Part shown: in pieces, positions 23,801 through 38,800 of the stretch
Numbering within the stretch: position 1 is the stretch's first letter
Layout of the letters: every line of letters begins with the position of its first letter
DNA from: Malurus cyaneus samueli
Lineage: Eukaryota; Chordata; Aves; Passeriformes; Maluridae
NCBI GenBank assembly: GCA_009741485.1
Contig: VKON01000103.1
Span: 1,127,787-1,191,786, forward strand
Length of the DNA stretch: 64,000 nt
Direction of reading: 5' to 3'
The notes under the pieces: generated by a model
Seen by the model: the letters and a program-made list of their open reading frames with translations, nothing else
Database searches by the model: none
Told to the model about the DNA's origin: nothing
Position numbers and translations under genes: made by a program

Positions 23801-26800
23801 GTCATAGCCTAGAGATTTGTCTTGTTGGCTTTCCCATTAATTTCATCTTTCAGGGTTTTACCAAAAGCGATCAGAATCTTAAAAAAAAAGGCTAACATTT
23901 AATTTCATTCTTCACTGGCTACAGCTTTTTCATTAACAGGTGGTGCTTAAAAGAGTACAAGGAGTGTTCCCAGAATTCCAATTAAAAAACTAAAAGACAA
24001 CAATTTTCCGCAAAGATTTGTCATCTCAGAAATTGTCATTTCACACTGATAAATATGTTTTAGTCACATCCCCTCCCCTGTAAATCACCAGGCATCATAT
24101 TTCTCAACCAAAAGCTTCTTTTATGGCATCAGTTATTCAAAACAGCTTCGAAATATTAAAATGCTGACAATAACAAAAATAAATTTGGACAACAGAAGGC
24201 AGTATTTTACATGACTAAATAGCATCAATCACAGGAGCTCAGTTTGCAGCTATCAAAATGAGCTTTCACTGTTATGAAATAAGATGGTTCATTGGCAGTG
24301 CAAAATTTAGCTAGAAGCTAAAAAATTTAATACCCCATCATAAAGAAACAATGCTACAGCACAGCAGAGGATTAAAAAGGGAGCCTTCACTCCAGGGTGA
24401 GCCAGGATGGGATTAAACTCTGCCTCCCTGGGTGTGACTTGTTTTCTACCATGAAAGCACAATTTCTTTATCTTCTCTGTAAGGCCTTGCACAGCAGCAT
24501 TCACATAAATATCAGTTCCATTTTTTAAAATCAAAATACAGCTTGCTTTCTCCTTTAGTCATTTTTTTAAGTTATTTACATAAATACATTCCAAACCATT
24601 GCAAAACTAAATCTAATCCCCACTGCCCTGAACTTACTGTTATCATCCGAGTTTTAAAGTAAAGCTCATCTTAACTCCGCTCACTCAATACCATCTCATC
24701 TCAGGAAAGGACTGGAAGTGCTAAAATTTCTTGGCTCCTGTTTTTAAACCCATCTTTTTCCAGAATAAAGGTTTTTCTGTTGTTCTGGCAGCATTTTGAC
24801 CTTGCTTTGCCCAGCTGCAAACAGCTGGAGTGGATCACACCTGCTGCTTCAGCACTCCAGTGCATTTCCAGAGATCCATTCCACTCAGGAAAATCTGTGG
24901 TATTTTTAAAAATCCCATACAAATACACCAGAAATCATCAATTCTTTTTATTTTATTATTTTAAACTTTTTTTTCTTTTTCCCCCTTAGTTTTGGCCCCC
25001 AGCTTTCCCAGGTACTCAAGGTTATTGGGAAAAGGAAATTACAAATGAGACCCCTGAGAAACCACCCAGTCAGAGCAGGTATAAAAGCAGAAATAGTTCA
25101 TAGATACCCCTACAAGTCATATTTTCTGCATTCCAATGAGAAATACATTAATTTTTATTTAAATTCTGGTCTGTAGCTTTTCCCCCCCCTGTTTTTGTAA
25201 AGTTATTCTGTTACCTTTATTCTCAGGTACTCATATATTCATATCTCACAAGGATATGTGAAGGATCAGTAATGAAGTGTAGTACATATTTGCAAGTAAT
25301 CTAGTCAGAAATTTAAAAAAAAAAATAAAAAAAAAACAATTTAAATTTGACAGTCAGTAGATCAAAATTGGAGACAACAGGTTAAAATGGGAGACTGCAC
25401 CTTTGCTGAGGCAAATTCAGGAAATCTAATTTACCCAGAACACCAGAATGGAGGCAGTGCAATTACTGTAACTGCCAACATCAAAGTCTCTGAAATCTCT
25501 TGGCACTATCATACGAAGAAATAAATCTCCAGGAACTTTATTTAATTGTAGATGCACATTAGTCATGCTGTCACACTGCACTTGGTGTCACACAACGTGC
25601 CTGGAGGTATTGCATTCCAGTTAGCCAAGAAATACCACAGCCAGCTAAGTGAAAACAGCATTTGAGAGAAAAAAATATCTTCCAGTGGGTCCCTCCAATG
25701 TGGCAAAGGGCTCTGAGGTTAAAAATAAATTGGTTTATTCAGTTTTCTGTATGGGTTCAGGCATTCTGCAGCCAAGTCATGTTTGCTGAGGGATTTGGAG
25801 GAACAGTCAGCAGTGATTTAACTAAAAAAATTAATTCTTCTGACCCACTGTTTCTCCAGGAAAATGTGGGCTCTTTAAGCAGAGACAAATAAATCTTGGA
25901 GCAAGGTTTAGCACCAATGCTGAGAATAATGTTGCTCCCTACTTGCAAGATGCAATGCCGAAAAAAAAGCTCATCATTTGGATAAATATCCTTAGGATAA
26001 CACCATTCCCTTAAAAAACAGGCAGAGGAGGAGTCTGTTTAGTGACCAATGATCTGCTGCTGGGCCATAAATCACATCACAATTCAACAAGCAGGCTCCT
26101 CTGCAGACAGGCCATTTCTTTAAAAATAAAAATAAATAAAAATGGGGACAAATCCACCACTGCATGTTCATTTCCCTACTGGGGCAAATCCCATCTCCAC
26201 GTTCACCCACAATTTCTGACTCATGCACACGTTCACTTTGAAAGGATGTGTTGAGCATGTGTAGGTCTGTGCAGTGTTTTCCATGATATTTATTCTCTCT
26301 GTGGGAAGGAGGAGGTTGTACAAAAACATCATTGAATTCTGTGCCCAAACCCTTCCTTCCTTCCTTCCTTCCATATTCCAATTTAGGGACCAACCTGGGA
26401 AACAGTGACAGCCTTGTGTGACATGTCCAAGGGAAACTGCCCCTGCAGCAATTTTATTTAGTTATTTAAAAATTTAGTGGACTAAAAATCAAGGTTTGGT
26501 CACCCAGAGCAACCTGCTTTCTGTTTTTTATTTCCCAGGAACATCTGCTGAACATGCAGTGACCAGAGATTTTAATCCTTTGTCACAAAGATAGCTAAAT
26601 TTGTGATTTCTGTCCCTGAATTAGGATCCCCAAACAGCCATTTGGCCTGAAGTGTATTTGGTGCTGAGCAGAAACACATAAATTTCTAAGAAAATGAAAA
26701 TATAGGGAGACGAAGGTGGAATTAACAATTCTGCTTTCCTGTGGGATTTCTTCCCACCATCCCTCTCAAATGAGTTCACTAAACAGTAATTTAAAATTCC

Positions 26801-29800
26801 ATGCATTAAAGATTTATATGGTGGCTTGGTCTCGAGTTTCTAAAATATATAAACACTTTAACACAATAGGAAGGCTCCTCAGAGATTTATCACAGTTTTA
26901 GGAGTTTTGGAATATCTTTTTTGGTTGCTTTTTCATCCTCAAAGCCCAGATGAGGAGCTGAAAATCCCAGTTGTTAACAAGAGGGATGGAGCAGCCAAAC
27001 TCCCATGAAAAACAACACCATTAGAGGGGAGAAACATTGAAATATTCCAGAAATATTGAAATATTCCAGAAATATTGAAATATTCCAGAAATATTGGAAG
27101 CTGGTGCTACTTGGGAAGGTGTAAATATTTCTGCTGAATTAGGAAAAAGTCAGATATTGATTGCAAGGGGTTAAAAATAGCTAAGTCAAGCAGTTAAAAA
27201 ATCATTAGTATTTGTATTTTCCCTTGTTCCTGATGAATGCAACAAATATCTCATTGAGCAGAAATATTCATGGTTAAGACACGATTTCTCTGCAGAAGAA
27301 AATGAGACAAATGTCTTATTTTTAGGAAAAGCTGTTGATTTCCAGAGTGGGTTTTGATGTGCTCCGAATGGCCACAGTTACAGAAATCAGTGCTTTCCTT
27401 GAGGAGTTTGCCTTTATTTTTGTGCTTAATTTTCCATTAAAACCAGGAGGCAATGATTGGTATCCTTCTCTTCAAAAGACTTTCACGTGTCCAAGCAATA
27501 TTTTCATTTAAATGACACTGCAGAGTGTTTGTGAAGTGGTTTGCTCACAATGCAAGCCAACAGCATATTTGGAAGTGTTAAATTAAATGCAGAGCTGCCT
27601 TTTCTCACGAGTGAAGAGGAGTAGGATCAAATCTGCTGTAATCACTTCCACTAAGTCAAACTGGTTAAATTTTATCTGTCAAAAACCTGTGTAAATCCAC
27701 TGATGGTCAAAGCATGCCAAGGAAAGACCTGTCCACTTTAATAATTATTTCTGAATTTATTTTAAAGTATAAAAAAGCACATATTCTCCACGAAAGCAAG
27801 CACAGCACATTCTGCTGCAACCATTTAACATTTTAACAACGCTGCTCCTTGTGATCACCTGGCTTGGGGAAGCATTAATTTTAATAAATTTGTGATTTCT
27901 CTCTGGAAATTATTTAAATGCTTAAAAGAGAGCAGAGAGGGATTCCTTGGTGGTAAATCCTGACTGATGGCACTGACAGGGAGATTGTGGTCCTTTTTTT
28001 ATTTCCAGGGAAGGATGCTGTGCCTGGGCAAAGGGAGATTTCCTGAGCCAGAACAGGGGAAAAAGGAGATGGGGAGCATGTAGGTGGTGTGTGCAGGCAG
28101 GGAAAGTGTGAGAAAAAAAAGAACTGATGCTGTGGGATCAGAAATGATGCATCCACACATTTTTTTATGAACGGTTTCCAAGCACAGGCTGAGGGAAAGC
28201 TTCACGCCTGCAGTGTGACAGCAAAACCCCAAAACCAATCACACTGGGTGGACAATGACGAGATCAAAAGAAATATTTAGACTTATATTGGCAAGGTGAA
28301 AAGGGTCTATGATGCTCCCTGACACTGGGTGATTGATTTATTGTTCACTGAAAGGATTGAATGAATGCATCTTAAAAAAGCAGTGACAGAGCACGTGAGA
28401 AACACTGGGATTTTTTTTTTTTAAGACTGTCTTAGAGGGAAGCAGACATTTTCACAAAATGCATAGACATAATACCTAAAAAAACCCACCAAAACCCACT
28501 ATTAAAATATTCATTAGAGAAATACAAGCTAGATCAGCATGCAAAGAGACTTAGATTTTGCTCTCAGGCTGAGATGAAAATTCTCAGGGCAGCAGCTTGG
28601 CTGCATTTTGATAGCCAGAGCAAGCAGATATTCACTCACCTGTGTGTTACCAGCTCAAAGTGCACGTGCTGCAATTATATTCCACTTTAAAAGGTGCTTT
28701 TTCAAGTGACTGTCATAGAAATTCCCTTCATCAGTCACAGAAGCCTTCAGTACTGCAGCAAATATAAAACCCTGCCCCATTGTTAAATCCTACAAAGATG
28801 GGACTCAAAAATCAGAACTCTGGTATCCCTTCTACAAAATACAAACAGGCTTTAATTAAGCAGGTAGTAGTGAAATCAGAGATCAAAGATACTTTCATTT
28901 TGTGTGTCCTGCGTGCTCAGCACCCAAGTGAATTTTGTGAGAGATTCCTGCAAACCTGAAATGGATTTTGGACTCCAGGGCTCAGCTTTGAGCAGCAATT
29001 CCTTGTGTGAGCCTCTGGACAGTGTTTAATCTCTCCATGGTTTTGTGCAGGTGTAAAAAGTGATCATTTGGGAGGCAGTGGTCACGTTTCAATGATTTGA
29101 ATATTTGCACGAGTTCAATGGAAGCCTTGAATAAAGGGATGAATAAAGGGATGAATAAAGAGGCTGACACACATTTTCATGGCAAACCTTTGCCTGGGCA
29201 GGTAGAAGAATGAGGTATTTCAGATCCAAGAGGAGAGGGGGTTATTTGGGATGGGGATCCGCCAGCTAGACCAACTTAGAAAGAAAATCCTAAATCTGTA
29301 AAATAATCCCTTTCCAACGTTACTGTAGAAACACTGATGAATTAAAACTCACCAGCACAGAACTCAGAGTGTGATCTGTTCATTCCAGAAAGTCTCTATT
29401 TACCAGAATGACCCAGATGATCATGGAGTATAGCAAACCCTTCCATGCAGCTCCCTGGAAAACAGCTCTCAGTGATGGATAAGGCACAAAGCAAACATCT
29501 CTTATCACACACAGTGTTAAAGCTGCTGTTACAAATCCACTGCAAACAGTTCACAGCTCCCAGCAGCCAAAAGAGAATCTGCCCAAAGCATCAAAAATTT
29601 GCAGGAGGTTATAGGAGGTCTGTCCTGATGGGATTAACAGCCTAGGTCTGGACTCAGAACATTGGTATCCTCAAAAAAATGTAAATTTGGTCTTTGAAGT
29701 GGTCTTCCTATAATGAAACTCACTGGTTTTTAACCAAAGGCTATAGAAACTGCAACACACAAAAATTTTACAAGTCTGTTTTTAGTTGAGCCCCCAATGC

Positions 29801-32800
29801 TGTGACTGAGGCAAAAATATTCCTCGCTCTGGATAAAAGAGAGAAATAATTTAGTGTTGGAAGACACAAAAGGATTCATTTTGCAGCGTGCAGGATCTAA
29901 GCAGCACTGCAAAGATTTATTTTTATGGTCTTAAACAAATAAATTTTGGATAAGTCAAGAAACAAACCCTTTTTAGATTTCATTTTCCAAGTAACTCTGA
30001 AATGGCTCATTTTGGGGAGTTTGTTGTAATGTGATTGTTCCCAAATGAGAGTTGCTACTAACAAGAGACAGAGTCAAGAAGATGCAGACCTTGGTGTTCC
30101 CTTGGCTAAGGAAATATTTTAATGGAATAAACCATCCTGGGGGAAGAGCTCTGGTTTTTGACCCCTTCCAGCACAAGCCAGCCCTGCAGATGGCAATAAA
30201 AAGAAATTATCTTGGACCCCACCAAGCTTAAGATCAGTTGTGCAGAAGGATTCTCCTGTTCAGAGAAGAAACTGTAATTCCTCTGTACTTTCAGCCATTC
30301 TGAAAAACATCTTGCTAGTGTTATTTCAAAGTGGAAGAGAAGGAAGCAAAACAAATCTTAGTCCTGGGATTAATGGAAGTTTTGTGATACCACTGAGCTG
30401 CCTTCCTACTTATAAGGCCCCTCTTCTAGCAAATACTGTCTGAATTTATGTCTGATATATCAGACATTATTCTGAATAATGTCTGATAGATTAAAGTTTA
30501 TCTATTCTGGACAGGGAAAAAAAAATCCACAGCAGTAGAAGGCATTAAAGGCAAAAAATTTGTTTTAACACAGCCTTGGTGCTTCCCAGGAGCACAGATT
30601 GCCATCCTAACTGGTGAGTGGGAAGCTCCAGCAGGCAGCAGAGAGTGAATTGAGAGATGTGTCAGCAGAGCTCCATCAGCAGCTGTGCAATGAAAAGATC
30701 AGATATTGGTTATGTTTTGTCAGATTTGCCCAAAGGATTGATAGCTCCCTTTCTGTCCCCAGGCTAGGACATAATCACCACCCAGAAATCTGCATTTCGT
30801 GGTGCATCCAGAGTGGGATGGAGAATCTGTCAGTCAGAGCACAGAAAATGCATCTGCAAGATGAAAGGAAGCTGGGAAAGGGTTCATGAGTGGGGAGCAA
30901 TAAATAAAATGCTTGTTCTGTTACCAAACACTGATTTATCCTTCTAACCTCTCTACATTATCAAAATTACCATTCCAGGCAACAAATGCAGAAGCAGCAT
31001 TAGGTAATACCCTCTCAGACACGATAATAATGCATCTTTCTCCTCGTGTGTAGGCAGCAGGAGAAGCTCTGGGTTTTTTTCCAGAGAATCCAGTGAATTT
31101 GTCATTCTATCCAAACACAAATGTACCCACAGCTCCATGGTTTTTTTACAGCCCAGGTCTTACAAAAAAGGTTCTGTCGGCTCCCTCTCTGTTACATCCA
31201 GATTTATTTTATGTGTTTTTTTTCTCCACACACACACACAATCTCTATTTTTCTCATGCTCTGGAACATTTGCAGGGCTGATTTAATGGGCTGTGCTTAT
31301 CCCAATCAGATGCTGTTTCCTGATAACTCCTGAGTTAACCTCCAGAAGATGCACTGCTCCTGTCAGTTCCTAAGATATGAGAACAGCAAATGTAAGAGAT
31401 GGTTCTTCAGATGGAAAAGGATTTTTAGTAAAGCTAAATCCCCAAAAAAAAAGCAGCAATATTTTTTTTCCTACCTAGACAAAGCTTTGGACTCAAAAAT
31501 TGCATTGAATGGATGCACCAAATGTTTCCAGTTACTGGGACACCCTTAGCAAGATCACACTGAAAACAAATAGATACATGTATAAAATAAAATACAAAAT
31601 GAGGCCAAGAAATTCAACAGCTAAGCTATTCCATGGTACAACAAGGATTTAAATAGAAGCAATAGCCTGTGCTAAGATTTTAACAGACTGTCCTTATAGA
31701 CTGGTTTTGTGGGATTACTAAACACAATTCAGCTTCATTTTGAAGGTCCAAGTTTTATCCATTTTTCCTGTCCCATTTCCAGCACTGGATTTTTAAATTT
31801 TCTCATAAAGCATTTGCAATACAGAATTTCTCACTATTTCCTTGCTCTTCCACAACTACACTATAATTTATGTGCCATGTTGTCCCATGGATGCATTAAA
31901 TACATCAGATTTCCTTGCAGTTTCTTTTATTTATAATAAAATTTAAAACCAGTTGGCATATTGGTGTGTAAATGTGCCTACTAACAGGAAGGGATGTTAT
32001 GAGCAATATCAAATGATTAAATTAGGATTTCTTTTATCAGTAAGGAGTGTCTGCTACATCCTCTACAATGCTCTGCGAGAAACTGAGGTTGAATCAGCCC
32101 ACAGTGTCTGTAGGACATTTCATCAAAAAAAAAAGTGAGAAATAATCACCAGTTTTGCACACCTTGGAGAAGGAAGTTTGAGGTTCTGTACTGATTTATC
32201 CACACAAGGTATCAATTCAAATACAACTGTGGTTAAAAAGGATTTTCCTCCACTAGGGATGGTGCAGAAGTGCAGTCAAGGATTTCTCAAGCTCTTGTAA
32301 GATATAAAGTGATTACCCCTCATCTCCATCCTCACGCTAAAGTCAGCAAATTCTGTGAAATAACAACGTGTAAATCACCTGGGGAAATGTCACTTTGGGC
32401 TGCATGAAACAGTTGAACAGTCAGACCAGCCTTTTCAGAGAACATTTTAGTTGAGTGTATGGAAAGTTTTGGATGTTTTTTTCCCGCAGCTGAGTTTTGC
32501 TGCTGCCCACAGTTCATCTGAGAACACTGGGGTTTGGAACAAGCAAATCACAAGTGACAGGTGTGACTCAGGCAGCTCCAACTCAGACTGGAGCAGCACA
32601 GTATTGACAGATTGAGGAGGAAAAATGGGAGGAAGGAGAGTTTTGGTGAAGAGTCCAAGGGGTATTTACAGAATCAGCAGAGAGAATGGTGCAGCCAGGT
32701 CTAACTCACAGCAGGGCTGTGGCACAAAGAAATGTGTTTATAAAAGATAGAGGGTGACAGGGCTGTGGCAAGATATCCACACCGTGCTTGGATGCAGGGT

Positions 32801-35800
32801 AGTCAGTCCTGGCCAATAATAATTTTATTTCTGATGTGAAATTTCAGCCTTTCAGATGTACACAACGAAAAACCCTGATCAATCTTGGGTGTTATCCTGC
32901 CTTATCCACCACACAATTACGTAGACTTTTCAAAGTAAGTCTGACTGGAGAAGTTCTTGAAAAGGCCATCCTGATCAGGCTGCAGGATTGCATGTGATGC
33001 TTCACATTATCTCATGTTTTCTCTGTCATCTTTCTGCCCATTCGTGTAATTTTGCTCCTGCGTACCAACTGATCCGATGTTTCAGTTGATTTGAGAATTA
33101 CAACTGACATATTTTATCTTGTCAAAGAGCATTTGCCTCTTGAGGAAGGAAGCAGAGATACCAGAGGGAGGTTATTTTGCTGCCCCTGGAGCCGGGAGAG
33201 CTGCAGGGTGGAAAACTCCTGATACCACTTGACATCCAAAGGACGAGAGTGGGACAGAAAGAGATGTGGAAGCCAAGAAAAACCACAATGAGAACAATGA
33301 AAATGCAGAATTTCCATCAGATCAAGCTCTGTAAAGATGAGATTTTGACCAAGCACACCTCTGCTGTGGGGAGGAGAGCAAGCAGAGCAGGACAGGACCT
33401 GTGGCAATGGCAAACCACATAAACTCACTAAAAACCACTGCTGCAAATCTACAAAAACACCCAAAACACAGGGGCTTCACCTCCCGAGAGGATCCCTCAC
33501 ATTAACACTGCATTTCTGCCTTGGACTTAAAGCTGGAACTTTGGAACAATTTTCAGAGTGGGCTGGAATGAGCTGCAGGCAAAATCCTGAGAGCAGCACC
33601 ACAAAACGCCTGAGCTGAGCTGAGCTGAGCCAATTTGCTGCAAACATTTTGCTGCAAGGCAGCAAAAACATCCACCTCCCTCTCCGTTTTGCTGAGAGTG
33701 GTTTTTATTACTGCTGGATCACTCCATGTAATGACCACGTTGAAATCATTAGGAAGCAGTCCATTAATGATTGACACAATTAAGAGTGGCTTATTTAACT
33801 GTCCCATTGTCAGAGCTCATAAATAGAACTTTTCAGAGTTAAGCAATGAGTTAAGCTCAGCTTATTTCAGTGTGTTGTAAATTGTACTGGTTGCACTTGT
33901 AACTTGAAATCCAGTCACCTCACAGCTTAATTATCAACATATATCACTCAATAATAGTTCATTTATTTAGTTATATAACAGGGAATTCTGCTAAATATGT
34001 AAAGATTATAGTTAGTTAATCGTGATGCACCATTGGAGTGTTGGGACCAAACTGGAGTGCTGTCAACAGCAATTCAACAGAAAAAGTCACAGGGAGGCTT
34101 TTTCTACCTTGATCAGCAGTATTTAGCCATTCTCAATAAATTAATAACAAATGAATTCTGCTTGCAATGCAGAAACTCCCCACAATGAGCACATTTCAGA
34201 TGGAGAGATCTTGCATTAAAGATTCTTCAGGTGCCTCATTCCACCTTCTCCCTCCACTCCCTGAGCCCCTTTAGATGAGAAAGGAGCTGAGAGCTTCAAA
34301 GAAAAGAGATCAAAAATGGGCATTTTGTGTTATAACAAAAAATCACCAGGTGTGTATCAGCAGCAGATCTCCTGATGCAATAAACCTTTAATAACAGCAA
34401 CTCCATCAATGCACACCTTGAGGCACCAGAGCAATGCTGCTCAAAGAAATTGCAATAATAACACAGGGAGTGCACTGCAGGTGAGGAAAATCAACGCTGC
34501 CACGAAATCACTGCATTCATTTAGAAATGAGCCCGTTAAATATGCAAAAAGAATTAATGATCAGCCTTACACTACATATGATTTTTCCATTTTGATATGA
34601 ATATGAGTTTATTACAGTGCGATTTCAGTCCAAATAACCACCATGGCAATTTGATATAATTGGTTTTTTTCTGATAATTTCATTAAATTACTCTCAGTGC
34701 TCTCAGTTATAAAATGCTGACTCCATTTCTTTGCTGACTGACAAATTCTGTTGGGTGTACCTTGTTCACTACCAAGATTTAAACCATGTTTGAACACCCT
34801 AATCCAGCAGAATTGAGGGTGTTTCCTGAGGACAAGCAGCAGCCTACCTTAATGTCATATTTCACAATAACTATGTAGAATTCACTACTTTCCCAAGAAT
34901 TAGAAATGCCAGAAAAGAAGGTAATGGAAAAAGGGGGTTTTGACTGAAAAAAATATCACCTTGGCAAAACAAAAGGCATTTTTTTGGAGAACCTCACTGT
35001 GCTCACTCTCCTTTATGTTTGCAAAATGATAATTGGAAAACAACCCTGAGCCACGGAGTTTAGTACCCATTATCCCAATCATGTAATGCAATGTCAACAT
35101 TTGTGGAAAGGATTAATTAAAAAATGCCCCATGTAGCTCCCTGAAGTAAATTTGCTGCACTTTCCACTAAAAGTGGAAGACAGACGTTTTCTCAGTTGCA
35201 AATGCTTTCATCAGCAAAGAAAGGGTGTCTGGGGACAGGGAGCAAAATTCCAGTTTTGTGGTGCCAGGAGATGTTCACATTTCATTCCTGAACTCCTGAT
35301 CTAGGAATTGCATTGTCTGGATGGGACAGAACACCTACAGAGTAACTGGGGAATTGAATGGAAGGGGAAAACTACTCCAGATTAAACTCAAAGCAGCACA
35401 GAAGGCTTTGCCCATCAGCTGAACAGGACACAGAAACATTTGCTGGGGAAAGGTGATCTTTGAATGTGGTATTTGTACAGAAATTAATGGCAAAAACCCA
35501 GGTTTGGAGAGATATGAAAGAAACAAAAATAAATTGAAAGAGCCAGTAGTGATTCTCTACTCGCTATCACGATCACACCCATGGCAAATCATGATTTCAA
35601 GAATCGTGATTTCAAAAATCACCCTTTACTCTCCTTTTTCCAGGCTGAAGAATTTTAACATGCTCCTTCCTCATGAAGAAAAGGCCAAGGATGGCAGTGA
35701 TGGAGACATCCAGACAAGATAAACAGAACCGTTCATCCATCTCCTCTAACAAACACGTCCCCATCCCCATTTTCCTGGCACACAAATCCCACAGGAGGTT

Positions 35801-38800
35801 CACCCTGTGAAGCTGCACATCCCCTCCATGGCAGTGCCCAGGTGAAAACACAAATGCAAAGCACTTTTGGTGTGAAATGCTGCAGCATCTGCAGTGCTGC
35901 TGTTGATTTCACCAGCTCTGGAAGTGTTCTTGTGTGCAAATTGTGCTGCAGGTGATGCCTTAGGATTTTTCGTTTCTGTATTTTCATGCATCTGTATTCT
36001 TGTACTTCTCCAGTACAGCACTAAAAACTCCCATTCTCCCATCTTTAGACAAAACAATTCCTCTCTGAGCCTGAATCCAAGGACACCTCAGAGCCCCAAA
36101 ATATGGAAACAACAGCGAGTTTGGGGTGGGTGACATCATCACCTGTAAAGATCATTGGAGAATTAACACCCAATTTGTTAATAAGGTGAAGATCTCAGTG
36201 TCCATTTTTGGGTGCAGCCTCAGGAGGAGGCTTTGTCTGCCCTAATGTACCAATAGACCTGTTAGGCCTGGATTAAAGTTGTGCATTCTCATTCTCTTAA
36301 GTTTATCTGGCCTCTCTTTCAGATCAGCCTAATTAATGAGGCATCACCACAATAAAACAGGAATTGCTGGGCAGGTTTTCCCTGGCAGAGGAATGCAGCT
36401 CATCCCACATCCTCAGATCCCCATTCCTCCTTTCCTGCCTGTCTCTCCCCACTCCAGCACCTCCATCCAGAATTTCCAGCCTCAGAGAGATGCTCTCAAT
36501 CTGCCACTGAGACACCTCTGCTGGTTGGGAGCATCAGGAAATGGAGATAACAGCACAGAGTTTGTTATCAGCTCCCTGCCATCTCTGCAGGCAGGAATTG
36601 TGTGAAAGCAGGAAGAACCTGAGACAGCAGACAGCTCTATCTCTGACAAACCTGATGGAAACGGGCCAAAGGATTAAAAAGTTACCCAGAAAGGTTGTGC
36701 TTTGTCAATCTTCCAAATGGACTAAGAAAGGTAAAGTCTATGGCTTTAGGGGTTGGTTTTTTTCCCCCTAGGAAAGCAACCAAAATATTTTGAAATGTTA
36801 CCTCGTGTTTCTTGCATTATCAAATTGTATCAAAAATCGATGCATCTGCAAAATGCCCGAGAAGTCAGAAAGGTTCTGTAAGAAAAAAAAAAAAAAAAAA
36901 AGAAAAAAGAAAAACTCTCTGCCAGCACCACAACCCTGTGAACTGCCTGAGGAAGGAGAACGTGCATCCCGGGGCTCCAGGCTGGCTCTGAGCTACATCC
37001 CCCATATTTTGGGTATTCCAGGATATTCCAGGATATTCCAGGATATTTCAGGATATTCCAGGGTCAGTGCCCCACCTTTTTCCACGGGCTCTGTGCCAAC
37101 AGCTAATCCAAATGTAACTCCAGAACAAAATGCTGCATTTGTTTTGATCACATTGGAGTCAGAAGGAGCTATTAAAAGAAGTTGTAGCAGATGATCCCGA
37201 AGAACCACAGGCAATGAATTCACATGGCAGTTTTGTTTCATAACTTCAGTCCTACTTATTCTTTCTTTGCCTATTCTAATTACTCCCTGATATGGAATTA
37301 ATGCAGAACCAAATTAAGCGCTCGAGAAAATGTATGAATCAGCTGGCCTGAAAGAAACAGCCATTAAAAACAATTAGATAAAAAAACATCAATTCAGAGA
37401 TGCACCACACCAAAGTGCAGACAACAAAGAGAAAATGGAGATGAGTGACACAGGGAAGGAGAAGTCTCTGTGGGTGTTTGGAGGTGTTTGTTTGCTGGTG
37501 GAAGGTTGGTGGCCTTTACAGAGCATCACTGAGGAGAAAAACATTCAGATCTACAATGCCTCTTTGCTGCAAATCCACCCCAAAAAGTGCTGTCAAGCTG
37601 TAAACTTGGAGAGGGGACACACAGATTGTCCAATCTGAGTCAGCCCAAGAGAAGATTGAAATGTGCTTTACACTGAGATTAACAGGTAAGGGAATACGTC
37701 ACACTAAAATGGACTGGCACCCTCTCATTACTGCCCTGTGATCACTATTTACGAAGAAACACGTAAAGAAATGGGGTTTAATACAGTTTAAGATCTGTGA
37801 GTGCATTCCTAACCCTTCATTGGTGATGCTCCTGCAATTCATGACATTTTGGAGGCCAAATGTGCAATAGTGAGGATTGGAAGAGTCCAAGTTCATGGAA
37901 CATAAATCTGTTGTCAACGTGGCAAACACAGATACTTTTGGATTTGAAACAAAAATTATACAATCAATAAGAAGGCTTAAAATACACACACCACAGTATT
38001 TTTCCTTTCCTTCTGGAAAGAGAAATCAACAATAACAAAACAACAATCCTGAGCAGAAATAAAGTTCATGGCATTCCTGAAAATGCCATACCCACCCAGA
38101 GCAGAGGCAGAGATGTCTCAATACTACATCAGTTGAATTTAATGCAGGCAAATTCACACTCTTGTCTGGTTAACAATTACACCCACTGTGAGACCTACCC
38201 TTCACTGAAGAGGAAAAAAAAACAATTTGAAGAAGGCACAGATAAATAACTGCAGTGTGGTATTTGAGTTATCTCCCAGATTGATCTTTACAGTATTTAT
38301 CTATATTGTCCCAGATGCTGAAGGGCTCAAGGGATGAGCAGCACAACTTGCTGGGCACTTTAAAGTGGCAATTCCAGTTTGTTTTAACCCTTCACTTCAG
38401 GACAGCATTGGTGTCATCTCACACACTTCATGCTCTCCGTACGAGTTTCACCTTTTTCCTTGGTCATTGTTGCAGAATAAACCAGAAAAATTTTGAAAAC
38501 CTCTGGAAACTTTCTGAAAACCTCTTAGGAGGATCACTCCAAACTCCAAACTCTCAGGAGGACCCAGGACCACTGGGTCCTCTTTTCTCTTCCTTTTTTT
38601 TTTATTTTTTTTTAATTTTTAATTTTTTTTCCCCTCATGGCTATTCCATGTGCATTTTCCTGCTGAGTGCTCACTTGCAGCTCTGGGTCCTGTATTTATC
38701 ACTGTAGCAGTAATAGAAACTTTTCAGCAGTTTTCCACAGTGCAATTGTCAAAAAAAACCAAAAAAAAAACCCAAAAAAAAACTTTCCTGAACCATCCCA

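Larger units (their letters stand above)
17253..35952. other. KIAA1549L intron 1, distal part
   Basis: About 18.7 kb of AT-rich sequence with scattered short repeats: A-rich runs at 18611-18640 and 18886-18901, an AT dinucleotide run at 20886-20902, CTTC repeats at 26349-26372, CA repeats at 31227-31242, and the duplications listed separately. A small GC-richer patch at 20400-20680 has no convincing exon. No conserved-looking protein or RNA gene was found. Confidence 0.55.

Noticed and set aside
36881..36916. Long A tract as a processed pseudogene tail
   Set aside because: The sequence upstream has no recognisable spliced coding sequence or target duplication.
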